Positions 1 through 6,736 are shown, counted from the first letter of the stretch. The stretch: DNA of 8,952 nt from Thermoplasmata archaeon (GCA_021833045.1 JAKBGP010000076.1:1-8952), one strand, 5' to 3'. The notes: a model not told the origin generated them from the sequence alone. Program-made: numbers and translations.

Positions 1-778
1 TTTGCAGACCCATTCCAGGTGGTATTTTTGAACCGAAACCCACTATGTTTATTCCACATTTCGCTAGAGAAATCAAGGTCTCTACATCCGTTTCCTTTCC
101 TATGTAAGTGAGAACATATTTTTCTGGGTTTGGTGAAGTCTTCGGGTTGAAAGACTCAAAATTCTGGGAAGAGTGAACCACGTCAGAGACACCAATTCCA
201 TAATTCTCATAAATTGACTTTATAAATTTTGATACAGCTACAATCTTCTTAGTCCTTCTGGATTTCTCCGTCACTATCTTCAGGCTGGCCCTCCTTATCT
301 TATTCTTAAACAGTTTGAAAGCGGCTTTAACTATAGAATTCGAAGACGCCATTGTTTCCAGGACTTCAAAGAATGGTGGACCCTGCACCCACCATATATC
401 TGATTTCGGCATTACAGTTGAGGAAAGATCTATTATATGATCACTCACTGGAAAACTATCACTATTGTCATGACTGTCGCCTGATACTTCTAAAGCATCG
501 AAAAACCAGTTAACTGACCACAGGATGGATTCATTAAGATATGGAAAAACTACCCTTTTTAAAAAACGAGACAATAATTTTCCTTTTTTTTCCTGAATCT
601 TTAGACCCAGGCTTACAAGTTCTTTCTTTTTGGAAGGTGAAAAGTAGTTTGAGTATACGGATAAATCATACGTATCTCCTAATAGCGATATAACTGACCT
701 GAGGAATGTCATCTGAACCGAAAAGCCGCTGGGTAGAGGGTCTACTACCAACGTAATTTTCTTTATGGCTTTTTTCAC
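1..778 (-). CDS. GT-B fold glycosyltransferase, N-terminal part (3' end cut by window edge)
   Basis: This minus-strand frame stays open from a GTG at 778 down to base 1 and gives 259 residues with no stop; the gene continues beyond the window. The start fits well: an in-frame TGA lies at 799-797 and an AGGGAG ribosome-binding motif (787-782) sits just before the GTG. The N-terminus (ITLVVDPLPSGFSVQMTFL, residues 8-26) reads as the first beta strand and loop of a GT4-type acceptor domain. Residues 179-204 (IVAVSKFIKSIYENYGIGVSD and onward) match the 'vS.f.k..l...G' segment that usually precedes the donor domain. Residues 221-256 (YVLTYIGKETDVETLISLAK, then a GFGSK turn) begin that domain. The catalytic EX7E region would lie beyond the edge and cannot be checked. 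The gene is divergent from the GT2 gene at 845. The glycosyltransferase class is fairly sure; donor and acceptor sugars are unknown. Confidence 0.75.
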   Translation of the reverse strand, partial: MKKAIKKITLVVDPLPSGFSVQMTFLRSVISLLGDTYDLSVYSNYFSPSKKKELVSLGLKIQEKKGKLLSRFLKRVVFPYLNESILWSVNWFFDALEVSGDSHDNSDSFPVSDHIIDLSSTVMPKSDIWWVQGPPFFEVLETMASSNSIVKAAFKLFKNKIRRASLKIVTEKSRRTKKIVAVSKFIKSIYENYGIGVSDVVHSSQNFESFNPKTSPNPEKYVLTYIGKETDVETLISLAKCGINIVGFGSKIPPGMGLQ

Positions 779-844
779 GTTCTCCCTAAGGGCAATTCAA
801 GAATTAAAACTATTGGGTGCAATCAGGAAATAAATTAAGGCTAT
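779..844. promoter_or_regulatory. Divergent spacer with candidate promoters for both flanking glycosyltransferases
   Basis: Only 66 bases separate the GTG start on the minus strand (778) from the TTG start on the plus strand (845), so both promoters must lie here or inside the genes. On the minus strand TTTTAATT (809-802) is centred about 27 bases before the GTG, which would suit a leaderless transcript, although an AGGGAG ribosome-binding motif is also present. On the plus strand AAATAAATTA (828-837) is TATA-like. Its expected start point, about 26 bases on, would fall inside the 845 frame and favour the later GTG at 896. Both elements are weak matches, so these are candidates only. Confidence 0.35.
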
Positions 845-1957
845 TTGCATTATAACTGTTTATTGAAAAACAGCGGCATAATAGGCAAAAGTTCTGTGAA
901 AAAAAAAGTTCCTGCAACAGTTATAATCCTGTGTTATAAACGTGAATCCTTTATTTTGGAAGCAGTTAAGTCGGTTGTCAATAATGGTTACCCTGTTGAA
1001 GACCTGGAGATCATTGTCGTCAAGGCTTTTGATAACCCTGCACTGGAAGATGCCCTTAGAGAAATGAATTGTCTGATAATCCATTCTGATACACAATACA
1101 TAGGGCATAGCTTTTCCAGTGCCTTAAGTACTAGTACAGGAGAAATTGTTTTTTTGCTTGATGATGATGACACATTCTTACCTGGAAAAATATCAACGCA
1201 TCTTTCCATGTATGAAAAATTTCCAGATGTTGAATACATAATAAACGGCTATGAGATCATAGATAGTTCTGGCAATCCTTTGAGGTCAGATATCAGGAGA
1301 AAATCCAGGCATTTGAGGGACATGTACCGGGAGTTCCTATTAATAAAAAGCGATGGTATTCCCAATGATATCTCATATCTGTCCAAGGGGCTTGGAATTG
1401 ACTTCAACAGCAGCCGTGTATCCTTCAGGAGATCTGCGATCATGCCTTATCTTGACTATCTTCAAAATATAAACATTCATCTGGATACAGGTTTATTTTT
1501 CGTAGTTTACTATTTTCAGGGTGGCATATTGGACATTAAGCATTCTCTTACAGGTTACAGGGTACATTCAGAGAATATGTCTACGCGTTTAGCTAGTGAT
1601 AAAAAGACTGACAGCAAGATGTCTGGGATAATAAGATATGCAGCGTTAACCCAGAATTTCTACAGATATTCCAGAGAACATCTCGGAATACACGTAAAGG
1701 ATCCTAAATTTACTAATTACTGTCTTTCAACTGAGAAAACGGTCAACCTGTTTCTTCTTTTGATTAGCCGAGGTAAGCCAAGGTCTGTATTGACCGCACT
1801 TGGCCAGCAGGTAATTTATTCTATTAAATGCAGGAATTTACGTCTTTATTACAGGACTATTTTACTAAGTTTCATTATAACAATCCTTGGGTTAGCTTCT
1901 AATAGGTTTCTTGAGGCAATAACCCTAAAATATGGAGTGATCCCAAACCTTGCCTAG
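845..1957 (+). CDS. Family 2 (GT-A fold) glycosyltransferase
   Basis: A 370-residue protein with a GT2 catalytic domain at about residues 22-250 and a C-terminal tail of about 120 residues. VPATVIILCYKRESFILEAV (22-41) is the first strand and helix. LLDDDDTFLPGKI (104-116) carries the acidic metal/nucleotide-binding DXD-type motif. VSFRRSAI (192-199) and YRVHSENMS (238-246, with R239 and H241) match late GT2 motifs. The usual 'DDGS' after strand two is replaced by VVKAFDNP (58-65), a variant I associate from memory with archaeal GT2 proteins ('VxKNFxD'). Residues 336-352 are hydrophobic and could anchor the protein to the membrane. TTG 845 has only a weak AAGG (837-840) before it. GTG 896 (residue 18) lies just ahead of the domain and is a credible alternative, giving 353 residues. 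Donor and acceptor are unknown. Confidence 0.88.
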   Translation: MHYNCLLKNSGIIGKSSVKKKVPATVIILCYKRESFILEAVKSVVNNGYPVEDLEIIVVKAFDNPALEDALREMNCLIIHSDTQYIGHSFSSALSTSTGEIVFLLDDDDTFLPGKISTHLSMYEKFPDVEYIINGYEIIDSSGNPLRSDIRRKSRHLRDMYREFLLIKSDGIPNDISYLSKGLGIDFNSSRVSFRRSAIMPYLDYLQNINIHLDTGLFFVVYYFQGGILDIKHSLTGYRVHSENMSTRLASDKKTDSKMSGIIRYAALTQNFYRYSREHLGIHVKDPKFTNYCLSTEKTVNLFLLLISRGKPRSVLTALGQQVIYSIKCRNLRLYYRTILLSFIITILGLASNRFLEAITLKYGVIPNLA

Positions 1958-2113
1958 TGTTCAAATTGTGCCGGCACTGTGTCTGATGAAGAGAATAAAT
2001 ATCAATTAAGATGCCCTTAGTCTGATTTCCACGTTTATAATATCCGACTGAATGTATTTAACTCCTATTCATTCAATTCTGCTAATCTTATATGTAGCAT
2101 ATTAACAGGTGCA

Positions 2114-2131
2114 CTTTCAGTGACCTGAAAG
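2114..2131. repeat. Perfect 7-bp stem-loop
   Basis: CTTTCAG (2114-2120) and CTGAAAG (2125-2131) are exact reverse complements around a four-base TGAC loop. No T-run follows on the plus strand, so a simple intrinsic terminator is unlikely. It lies 27 bases before a second hairpin at 2158. Function unknown. Confidence 0.5.
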
Positions 2132-2142
2132 ATAGAAGTAGT

Positions 2143-2330
2143 TTATCTTATTTTGTCAAGGAGTTCCTTCACTCCTTTTTTAGCAACTTCCGTTACAATT
2201 TATCCATACCTTCCATGTATGTTTTCATCCTTACTTGTCTTCAAGGAGGTAGCATTCTTGATTTATATCTATAGATACTTCTGTACCTACTAAAGGATTG
2301 AACTGGTTATTGTACCCTCTACATCTTAGA
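2143..2330 (-). pseudogene. Possible 3' remnant of a decayed gene
   Basis: On the minus strand, coding-like peptide fragments line up across two frames. One frame ends VGTEVSIDINQECYLLEDK before a TAA (2233-2231). The next frame, picked up at about 2241, reads KTSKDENIHGRYG, then a TAA at 2202-2200, then VTEVAKKGVKELLDKIR and a final TAA (2145-2143). One frameshift plus one stop would therefore join a single C-terminal piece of about 60 residues ending in a helix of charged and leucine residues. I do not recognise the family. A transposase or accessory-gene tail is possible, but in AT-rich DNA this could also be chance. Confidence 0.25.
2158..2181 (+). terminator. Stem-loop followed by a T-run, candidate transcription terminator
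   Basis: AAGGAGT (2158-2164) pairs perfectly with ACTCCTT (2171-2177) around a six-base loop, and the right arm runs into TTTTTT (2176-2181). This is the layout of an intrinsic terminator, and in archaea the T-run alone can stop transcription. It lies about 200 bases after the GT2 stop, so it may end that transcript and isolate the operon starting at 2379. It overlaps the possible gene remnant on the other strand, which reads the same bases as a KKGVKELLD coding stretch, so the hairpin could be incidental. Confidence 0.4.
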
Positions 2331-2346
2331 AGATAAGGAATGATAA

Positions 2347-2353
2347 TTATATA
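2347..2353 (+). promoter_or_regulatory. TATA element for the UDP-xylose synthesis operon
   Basis: TTATATA is centred about 29 bases before the ATG at 2379. With the usual archaeal distance of about 25-27 bases from TATA centre to start site, transcription would begin at about 2375-2379, at or just before the ATG. No Shine-Dalgarno motif precedes that ATG, which agrees with a leaderless or near-leaderless mRNA. Confidence 0.6.
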
Positions 2354-2378
2354 GAAATCTATTATGTCCAATTGAACT

Positions 2379-3305
2379 ATGAGACTGTTAATTTCCGGAG
2401 GCAATGGCTTCCTTGGATCCCATATCGTTAAAAAGGCTATTTCAAGTGGAATTGATGTAACAGTTGTTGATGATATGTCCACGATGAATACAGATAATCT
2501 CGGGGGAGAGGTAAACTTGATCAGAAAGAAGATTGAGAATTTTAAGACAGATGAGAAATTTGATTTAGTTCTTCATTTTGCAGCCAGACCTTCTCCTGAA
2601 GATTATATTAAACATCCTGTTGAAACGATCCTTTCAAACTCCGTGGGTACAATGAATATGCTGAACATTGCAAGACAGTCAGATGCAATTTTCCTGTACA
2701 CATCCTCATCAGAAGTTTATGGAAATGCGTCTGTCCTCCCAACGCCCGAAACGTACTTTGGTTACGTGAATCCCAACGGGATCAGGAGCTGTTATGATGA
2801 GGGAAAGCGATATTCAGAAGCCCTGATAATGGCTTACCACAGAGAATACAATATTGATGTCAGGATAGAAAGACCGTTCAACGTATACGGTCCCGGCATA
2901 AGACCGGATGGCCTTTATGGTAGAGTAATTCCAAGATTCATATTAAGCGCTCTTAAGGGAGATGACATTACTATATTTGGTGACGGGAGTCAAACCAGAA
3001 GCTTTCTCTATATAGATGACTGGCTTGATGCAACATGGAAGTTATTGAATAATCCAGGTCTTTCTGGAGAAATCTTTAATGTTGGTTCTGTCTCGGAGAT
3101 TACAATTAATTCACTTGCGAAAACTATAATCGATCTAACTGGAAGTCATTCGAGGATTATCCATCTAGATCCAAGGGAAGACGATCCTTTCAGAAGATCT
3201 GCAGACATAACCAAAATTAGGAAAAGACTGGGTTGGGAACCAAGAATTTCCCTTAATGAAGGTCTTGATAAAACGATCCAGTGGATCAGGGAGAAATATG
3301 CATGA
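2379..3305 (+). CDS. UDP-glucuronate decarboxylase (UDP-xylose synthase), SDR family
   Basis: A 308-residue extended short-chain dehydrogenase/reductase. By motif it converts UDP-glucuronate to UDP-xylose and CO2 with bound NAD. The NAD site is GGNGFLG (7-13) with D31 after strand two to hold the ribose. TSSSEVYG (108-115) supplies the active-site Ser/Glu (S111, E112). The hallmark NPNGIRSCYDEGKR (131-144) contains the YxxxK pair Y139/K143. The 'RSCYDEGKR' sequence is typical of UXS-type decarboxylases and unlike GalE, and the E112-to-Y139 spacing equals that in human UXS1 (E120/Y147). QTRSF (R207) contributes to sugar binding. Length is normal for a soluble UXS with no membrane anchor. It is the first gene of the operon, and its TGA overlaps the next ATG (ATGA). 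A 4-epimerase is the main alternative, but the motif and the dehydrogenase next door favour the decarboxylase. Confidence 0.85.
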   Translation: MRLLISGGNGFLGSHIVKKAISSGIDVTVVDDMSTMNTDNLGGEVNLIRKKIENFKTDEKFDLVLHFAARPSPEDYIKHPVETILSNSVGTMNMLNIARQSDAIFLYTSSSEVYGNASVLPTPETYFGYVNPNGIRSCYDEGKRYSEALIMAYHREYNIDVRIERPFNVYGPGIRPDGLYGRVIPRFILSALKGDDITIFGDGSQTRSFLYIDDWLDATWKLLNNPGLSGEIFNVGSVSEITINSLAKTIIDLTGSHSRIIHLDPREDDPFRRSADITKIRKRLGWEPRISLNEGLDKTIQWIREKYA

Positions 3306-4516
3306 AGATAGGGCAGGTAGGTTTAGGATACGTTGGCCTTGTCAATGCCGCTGTGCTTTCTAATCATGGCAATCTTGTCACAGGAATGGATGTTGATCAT
3401 TCAAAAATAGATGCTCTAGATAAAGGCATCGTTCCAATTTTTGAGCCAGATCTTGAGAAGTATCTAATCAGTGGAAGGAAGAACCTGATCTTTTCAGATG
3501 ACTATTCCGCATTGTCAGATTGCGAATCTATCTTCATAACAGTGCCAACACCAAATATTTCAGGAAATATAGATCTCAGCTATGTTATAAAGGCAGCTGA
3601 TGAAGTTGCGAAGGTTAACAGATCTGCTATACTGATAATCAAGAGCACTGTGGTTCCAGGAACTGCATCCTTTATATCCGCTAGAACTGGAATGAAGGTA
3701 ATATCGAATCCTGAATTCACGAGGGAAGGTAATGCCATTTATGATACGGAGCATCCTGACAGGATAGTAATAGGTGGTGAACCTGCTGACATAGTAAAGG
3801 AGATCTGGGACTTCACCAGCTCACCAGTTATCGTAACAACAAACGCAAATGCTGAGCTTATAAAATACGCCAGTAACGCATTTCTGGCAACAAAAATATC
3901 ATTCATCAACCAGATGGCGGATCTCTGTGAGAAGATACCCGGTGCAGATGTTAACGTAGTTGCAAATGGTATGGGTCTCGATAAACGGATTGGGAAGGAA
4001 TTCCTCAAAGCCGGTTTGGGTTTCGGTGGATCTTGTTTCCCGAAGGATACGCAGGCATTGATAACATTTGCTAAATCAAAGGGGGTTGACATGAGCATTA
4101 TCAGAGAGGTATATGGATACAATGAAAACAGGATATCCCTGATCTTGCAGAACACCAAGGAAAGGGGGATTTCTTTCTCAGGATCCAGAGTGTGCGTTCT
4201 AGGCTTGAGCTTCAAGGATCTCACAAACGACCTGAGGGAAAGCAGATCAACACTTCTAATATCCCGGTTGAAGGAGGAAGGTGCAGTTATAAATGCCTAT
4301 GACCCAGTTGTAAAGAAGCTGGATGGCGTCAATATCTGTAAAGACATGCAAACCTGCATAGGGAAAAGCGATATTGTGGTAACAGCAACAGAATGGAGAG
4401 ATTTTGCAGATATACCTCCTGAAATGCTTGAAGGTAAAACAGTTCTTGATTTCAGGCGAATTCTGGATCCTGAAAAGTATAACATAAAAATGGGGGTAGG
4501 CCTTGGCAAAACTTAG
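3302..4516 (+). CDS. ugd: UDP-glucose 6-dehydrogenase
   Basis: A 404-residue member of the UDP-glucose/GDP-mannose dehydrogenase family, which oxidises UDP-glucose to UDP-glucuronate in two NAD-dependent steps. The N-terminal NAD domain has GQVGLGYVGLVNA (4-16) with D30 after it. NPEFTREGNA (136-145) is the family signature, with T in place of the more usual L. K188 and N192 in ELIKYASNAF, and C245 and D249 in GFGGSCFPKD, are the expected catalytic residues with conserved spacing. The C-terminal UDP-binding domain carries GLSFKDLTNDLRESRS (301-316). I chose ATG 3302 rather than the in-frame GTG at 3281: it forms an ATGA overlap with the previous stop, has a CAGGGAG motif 8 bases before it, and puts the Rossmann strand at residue 2. 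UDP-mannuronate-type dehydrogenases belong to the same family, but the neighbours fit UDP-glucose. Confidence 0.93.
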   Translation: MKIGQVGLGYVGLVNAAVLSNHGNLVTGMDVDHSKIDALDKGIVPIFEPDLEKYLISGRKNLIFSDDYSALSDCESIFITVPTPNISGNIDLSYVIKAADEVAKVNRSAILIIKSTVVPGTASFISARTGMKVISNPEFTREGNAIYDTEHPDRIVIGGEPADIVKEIWDFTSSPVIVTTNANAELIKYASNAFLATKISFINQMADLCEKIPGADVNVVANGMGLDKRIGKEFLKAGLGFGGSCFPKDTQALITFAKSKGVDMSIIREVYGYNENRISLILQNTKERGISFSGSRVCVLGLSFKDLTNDLRESRSTLLISRLKEEGAVINAYDPVVKKLDGVNICKDMQTCIGKSDIVVTATEWRDFADIPPEMLEGKTVLDFRRILDPEKYNIKMGVGLGKT

Positions 4517-5306
4517 AAAATGCGTAATTCCAGCTGCCGGAATGGGATCCAGATTTTATCCGCTCACAAGAGCACAACCCAAGGAGATGCTCCCGGTTCT
4601 TGATAGACCTGTCATTCATTATGTAGTTGAAGAGGCGGTTAAATCCGGTATTGACGAGATCCTGATTATCATTGGATCAGGCAAGGATTCAATAATAAAC
4701 TATTTTGACAGGCATTCCCTTGATGATAAAGCAGAAAATTTAGGCGTCATAGACTTTCCTGATATATATTTCATAAGGCAGAAGTCACCGCTGGGACTTG
4801 CGGATTCTATAAAATACGCCAGAGGTTTCACTAATGATGAACCATTTATCGTTTTACTTGGTGATACAATATACAAAAGCTCTTCAAAAATAACTGTAAC
4901 CAGACAGTTAATCAACCTTTATACTAAATACAACTCACCCTGCCTCTCGCTGGAAGCTGTTCCGCATGAAAAGATGAAGGACTACGGCATGGTCAAGACT
5001 GACCGTATATCTGGTGACATAGTAAAGATTAAAGGAGTGGTTGAAAAACCTCTTCCAAGCCGGTCACCCAGTAACCTGGGTATAACTGGCATTTATGCGT
5101 TTCAGTCGGATATCTATGATTATATCCGGAAAATAAAACCGGGGAAAAACGGTGAATACCAGCTGTCGGATGCGATTGATCTTATGTGCAAAGAAAGAGA
5201 CGTGTATGGGCATATAATAAAGGGCAAGAGATATGATATTGGAACCAAGGAACTGTGGGTCAAAACGTTCATAGAATTTGCCAACGCAGACCGAAGATTT
5301 ATATAA
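4503..5306 (+). CDS. galU: UTP--glucose-1-phosphate uridylyltransferase (GalU-like)
   Basis: A 267-residue nucleotidyltransferase predicted to make UDP-glucose from UTP and glucose-1-phosphate. VIPAAGMGSRFYPLTRAQPK and the following EMLPV (8-33) form the nucleotide-binding loop, with R17 and K27 typical of the family. LLGDTIY (118-124) holds the metal-binding D121. EKP (181-183), NGEYQLSDAI (216-225) and KRYDIGT (242-248) are the expected GalU-type sugar and metal motifs. It is shorter than typical bacterial GalU (about 290-300 residues). The start is TTG 4503, overlapping the dehydrogenase by 14 bases, with a GGGGGT motif (4492-4497) five bases before it. No ATG is usable before the glycine loop. 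It completes the glucose-1-phosphate to UDP-xylose path with its two neighbours. A dTTP-using RmlA-type activity is possible, since QKSPLGLADSI (93-103) recalls RmlA, but no rml genes are present. Confidence 0.87.
   Translation: MAKLRKCVIPAAGMGSRFYPLTRAQPKEMLPVLDRPVIHYVVEEAVKSGIDEILIIIGSGKDSIINYFDRHSLDDKAENLGVIDFPDIYFIRQKSPLGLADSIKYARGFTNDEPFIVLLGDTIYKSSSKITVTRQLINLYTKYNSPCLSLEAVPHEKMKDYGMVKTDRISGDIVKIKGVVEKPLPSRSPSNLGITGIYAFQSDIYDYIRKIKPGKNGEYQLSDAIDLMCKERDVYGHIIKGKRYDIGTKELWVKTFIEFANADRRFI
5298..5305 (+). promoter_or_regulatory. TATA element inside the galU 3' end
   Basis: TTTATATA is a near-consensus archaeal TATA box, preceded by a purine-rich CGAAGA like a BRE. It overlaps the last two codons and stop of galU. 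Transcription would start near 5328, giving the next gene a leader of about 45 bases. The glycosyltransferase at 5373 may therefore have its own promoter in addition to read-through from the operon. Confidence 0.5.
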
Positions 5307-5322
5307 GGTACAATTTTTCGTT

Positions 5323-5336
5323 GGAAGCAAGCTTCC
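5323..5336. repeat. Short palindrome between galU and the GT4 gene
   Basis: GGAAGC (5323-5328) and GCTTCC (5331-5336) are reverse complements two bases apart. They would fold as a 5-bp stem with a CAAG loop. The element lies at the predicted transcription start of the following gene and just after a TTTTT run (5314-5318). It could be an operator or a leader hairpin; no function is shown. Confidence 0.35.
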
Positions 5337-5372
5337 GATGAATTACTGTTCAGAGTTGCAGGAAAGAAAGAA

Positions 5373-6536
5373 TTGCCACAAATAGGTTTTGTCAGATCGG
5401 GTCACGTGACACCATGGGATATACCATTGATGCGGGAAATGAAGGCTTTAGGCTATGATGTTTCTTTTATTTCCCCATTTAAGGAAAATCTTCCAATGCC
5501 CCATAAACGAGCTATCGGATGGAGGAGTTTTTCACCGGTAGATAAGATCGTAAGGAGCGGATATGTTTGGTATCTGAACAGATTGTTTAAATTTAATGCT
5601 TATGACGTCTTCAGCAAATTTGTTTTACCTAAGAAAGCATTTAAAGAATTTGAATACTTAATTTTCAATGATGATGTGTTTTCCTTGCCCTATCAGTCTA
5701 TAAAAAGCAAAGTAAACTATGGCGTAGTATCATGGGAAAATATACCATTCCACTATTATTTTGAGTATAATAGACGGCTAAGTCAAGAACGCCAAACAGT
5801 TTTAAAAAATGCAAAACACCTGTTTCCAGTCTCCAACGATGCTGAGATGTGTTTGATCGAAGAGAAGGTTGAACCAGATAAGATACATAAGATCCATCCA
5901 GGAATAGACACCTCATTGTTTTCTACTGGTACTCCAACCAATACTCTTGGATTACCTGATGATTTGATCCACAATAATACTTTGATAAGTTCAAGCAGGA
6001 TAGTCTATAACAAGGGAATCACATATGTATTGAGGGCAATTCATCTTCTCAAAAAGAGAAAGGTAAAAGTCAATTACCTCATAGCCGGTGGGATGACATC
6101 AGAGTTTGGTGATTACTGTAGGCGACTGGCAAATAAACTGGAAATTTCTGACAGAGTATTTTTTCTTGGTAAATTGAAATATGACTCTTTGGTAAATCTC
6201 TACCGCCTGGGAGACGTTTTCATTTTCCCCAGCTTACCCACATTTTACTGGGAGGAACAGATGGGTTATGCACTTCTTGAAGCAACTTCATGCGGGCTTC
6301 CAGCTATAAGGAGCGATTCTACTTCACTGGATGAAGTATGTCCAGAAAATATCTGCAGGACGGTTCCGGCAGGACATACTGGGAAGATGGCTGATTCTAT
6401 CCAGATGTTGATCGAGGATCCGCAACTCAGGTCGAAGCTGGGAAGAGAGTCCAGAGAATATGTAAAATTGAACTATAACGTAGTAAACCAGGCGAAGGAA
6501 TATATACGTTATTACGAAGAAAGTAGACATCCATAA
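5373..6536 (+). CDS. Family 4 glycosyltransferase (GT-B fold, WEEQ subtype)
   Basis: A 387-residue retaining GT4 enzyme, likely cytosolic or peripheral. Residues 3-36 (QIGFVRSGHVTPWDIPLMRE and onward) form the first acceptor-domain unit. LKNAKHLFPVSNDAEMCLIE (144-163) and IHPGID (174-179) mark the crossover to the donor domain. SSSRIVYNKGI (206-216) supplies the phosphate-binding R209 and K214. TFYWEEQMGYALLEATSCGL (290-309) contains the EX7E pair E295/E303, in the 'YWEEQ.G' form of one GT4 subgroup. The start is TTG 5373, with AGGAAAG (5360-5366) six bases before it and the domain beginning at residue 3; no ATG lies upstream in frame. The gene is in the same frame as galU with 66 bases between and only the galU TAA separating them. 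Donor unknown; UDP-glucose, UDP-glucuronate or UDP-xylose are plausible from context. Confidence 0.88.
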   Translation: MPQIGFVRSGHVTPWDIPLMREMKALGYDVSFISPFKENLPMPHKRAIGWRSFSPVDKIVRSGYVWYLNRLFKFNAYDVFSKFVLPKKAFKEFEYLIFNDDVFSLPYQSIKSKVNYGVVSWENIPFHYYFEYNRRLSQERQTVLKNAKHLFPVSNDAEMCLIEEKVEPDKIHKIHPGIDTSLFSTGTPTNTLGLPDDLIHNNTLISSSRIVYNKGITYVLRAIHLLKKRKVKVNYLIAGGMTSEFGDYCRRLANKLEISDRVFFLGKLKYDSLVNLYRLGDVFIFPSLPTFYWEEQMGYALLEATSCGLPAIRSDSTSLDEVCPENICRTVPAGHTGKMADSIQMLIEDPQLRSKLGRESREYVKLNYNVVNQAKEYIRYYEESRHP

Positions 6537-6540
6537 CAGG

Positions 6541-6729
6541 ATGTATTATATATTCTGGATATCAAGAATTCGTGGAAACAAAGAAATTATCAATTGAATA
6601 AATCTAAGCGGTAGTAGATTTTTCAAAATAGTAGTCTTTAAGACTGGATCAACCCCAATCGTAATAGCCATTCTCTTCGTAATAGATTTCAAAAAAGCAT
6701 GTATGAACTTATATCCAATCAATCAGTGA
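6541..6729 (+). pseudogene. Interrupted small open frame in a spacer, possibly a gene remnant
   Basis: From ATG 6541 the frame reads MYYIFWISRIRGNKEIIN, then TGA (6595-6597). It continues open as INLSGSRFFKIVVFKTGSTP and a hydrophobic IVIAILFVIDF, ending at TGA 6727-6729. With one stop removed it would be a 62-residue protein with one membrane-like segment. I recognise no family and there is no clear ribosome-binding site. In AT-rich spacer DNA this may be chance. Confidence 0.2.
6633..6645. repeat. Perfect 13-bp palindrome
   Basis: AGTCTT and AAGACT flank a single central T (AGTCTTTAAGACT). The symmetry and size suit a dimeric regulator's site, about 100 bases before the TATA element of the next gene. 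No regulator is identified. Confidence 0.3.
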
Positions 6730-6736
6730 ATTATTG

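Larger units (their letters stand above)
1958..2378. other. 421-base intergenic region with hairpins, possible gene remnant and a promoter
   Basis: No intact gene is visible here on either strand. The region holds two perfect stem-loops (2114-2131 and 2158-2181), a broken coding-like stretch on the minus strand (2143-2330) and a TATA element just before the next gene (2347-2353). It marks the break between the GT2 gene and the sugar-nucleotide operon. No tRNA or other structured RNA gene was recognised. Confidence 0.6.

Noticed and set aside
2242..2290. Strong Shine-Dalgarno-like AAGGAGGT at about 2243 followed by a TTG
   Set aside because: The frame after the TTG closes after 11 codons, so no gene follows; the match is probably chance.
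2231..2482. 83-codon minus-strand frame running from inside the decarboxylase gene into the spacer
   Set aside because: The first part is antisense to the real gene and crosses its promoter. Only the last stretch looks coding-like, and that is reported as a possible remnant.
3281..3301. Upstream GTG start for the UDP-glucose dehydrogenase
   Set aside because: It would add seven residues before the Rossmann strand and a 25-base overlap; ATG 3302 has a good ribosome-binding site and the common ATGA overlap.
3739..4224. 161-codon open frame on the minus strand inside the UDP-glucose dehydrogenase gene
   Set aside because: It lies wholly opposite a gene with complete catalytic motifs; its peptide resembles no family I know and is explained as a shadow of the real frame.
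5064..5330. 88-codon minus-strand frame opposite the galU 3' end
   Set aside because: Antisense shadow with no recognisable domain and no start context.
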